DNA from: JBFEUI01 sp041547565
GTDB lineage: Bacteria > Pseudomonadota > Gammaproteobacteria > Thiohalomonadales > Thiohalomonadaceae
NCBI GenBank assembly: GCA_041547565.1
Contig: JBFEUI010000012.1
Coordinates: 1-41,528, forward strand
Direction of reading: 5' to 3'
Length of the DNA stretch: 41,528 nucleotides
The notes beneath the pieces were generated by a model, which was not told the DNA's origin, did no database searches, and saw nothing but the letters and a program-made list of their open reading frames with translations. Made by a program: the position numbers and the translations under genes. Below, in pieces: positions 41,404 through 41,528 of this stretch. How positions within the stretch are numbered: the stretch's first letter is position 1; every line of letters begins with the position of its first letter.

Positions 41404-41528
41404 CTAAGCCATACTCTTCCAGGTGCTGAGCCGGCAGATACCATCCATCTGACAAAAACCACATACCTTCTCGTCACCCCAGGCAGGAAATGGGGCACCC
41501 TGTTGCATCATCTCCACCAGTTGCTGCA
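41404..41528 (-). CDS. addB: AddB, C-terminal end (partial)
   Basis: A frame open from the right edge (first full codon at 41526) to the TAG at 41404-41406 gives 40 residues. The sequence includes PFPAWGDEKVCGFCQMDGIC and then RLSTW. The spacing Cys-x2-Cys-x5-Cys before a terminal Trp matches the C-terminal cysteines of the AddB iron-sulfur cluster that staples its nuclease domain. With addA downstream on the same strand this identifies AddB. The rest of the gene lies outside the window, and the two genes are separated by the small RNA locus. Confidence 0.82.
   Translation of the reverse strand, partial: QQLVEMMQQGAPFPAWGDEKVCGFCQMDGICRLSTWKSMA

Noticed and set aside
1..41528. CRISPR arrays, insertion sequences, prophage genes, integrase att sites
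   Set aside because: None were seen. XerD is the chromosomal dimer-resolution recombinase, not a phage integrase, and no repeat-spacer pattern or transposase is present.

Overview
The window is a stretch of gammaproteobacterial chromosome, mostly conserved housekeeping genes with no prophage, IS element, CRISPR array or obvious island. Several features point to Gammaproteobacteria outside the enterics: the hflC-yjeT-purA, rnr-rlmB-rpsF-rpsR-rplI-dnaB-alr, ypjD/corB-ffh-rpsP-rimM-trmD-rplS and xerD...dsbC neighbourhoods, a HisZ subunit, AddAB rather than RecBCD, and a DUF2232-type membrane protein between rpsR and rplI. The moderately GC-rich coding sequence and AddAB would suit a Chromatiales/Thiotrichales-like lineage, but that placement is inference.

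Layout. 1-3149: end of hflC, yjeT, hisZ, purA. 3391-8842: sucA-sucB-lpd, the complete 2-oxoglutarate dehydrogenase complex, ending at a 17-bp perfect palindromic terminator shared with the convergent threonine synthase gene (8915-10384). 10385-11482: an AT-rich spacer, a small secreted orphan protein, two strong terminators and tRNA-Leu(CAG) on the minus strand with its own promoter. 11483-21221: rnr, rlmB, the S6/S18/L9 ribosomal protein cluster, dnaB, alr, a Nudix hydrolase and radA. 21232-24515 (minus): ypjD, corB, a double-FHA protein and a PilZ protein. 24795-29072: a metallo-beta-lactamase-fold hydrolase, then ffh, rpsP, rimM, trmD and rplS. 29175-34937: a secreted TPR protein, ogt, xerD, an HD-GYP phosphodiesterase, yajQ and dsbC. 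34958-40931 (minus): gltA, cnoX and addA. 41404-41528: the last 40 codons of addB.

The most interesting signal is not a protein. Between addB and addA lies a self-contained transcription unit (about 41131-41372, plus strand) with a sigma-70-like promoter, 17 GGA trinucleotides in 186 nt, seven CAGGA/CAGGGA motifs, at least one hairpin presenting CAGGA in its loop, and a strong intrinsic terminator. These are the hallmarks of a CsrB/RsmZ-type RNA that sequesters the translational regulator CsrA. The 81-codon reading frame across it is most likely spurious.

Other regulatory structure: a consensus promoter and an SD-sequestering leader ahead of rpsF, terminator-like or stem-loop elements ahead of rpsP and rplI, an operator-like dyad in the ypjD/MBL divergent region, and a terminator fused to the start of the TPR gene. 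Several genes relate to c-di-GMP or signalling (PilZ, HD-GYP, YajQ, FHA). Together with a CsrB-like RNA they suggest lifestyle switching, but the sequence does not show that they act together.
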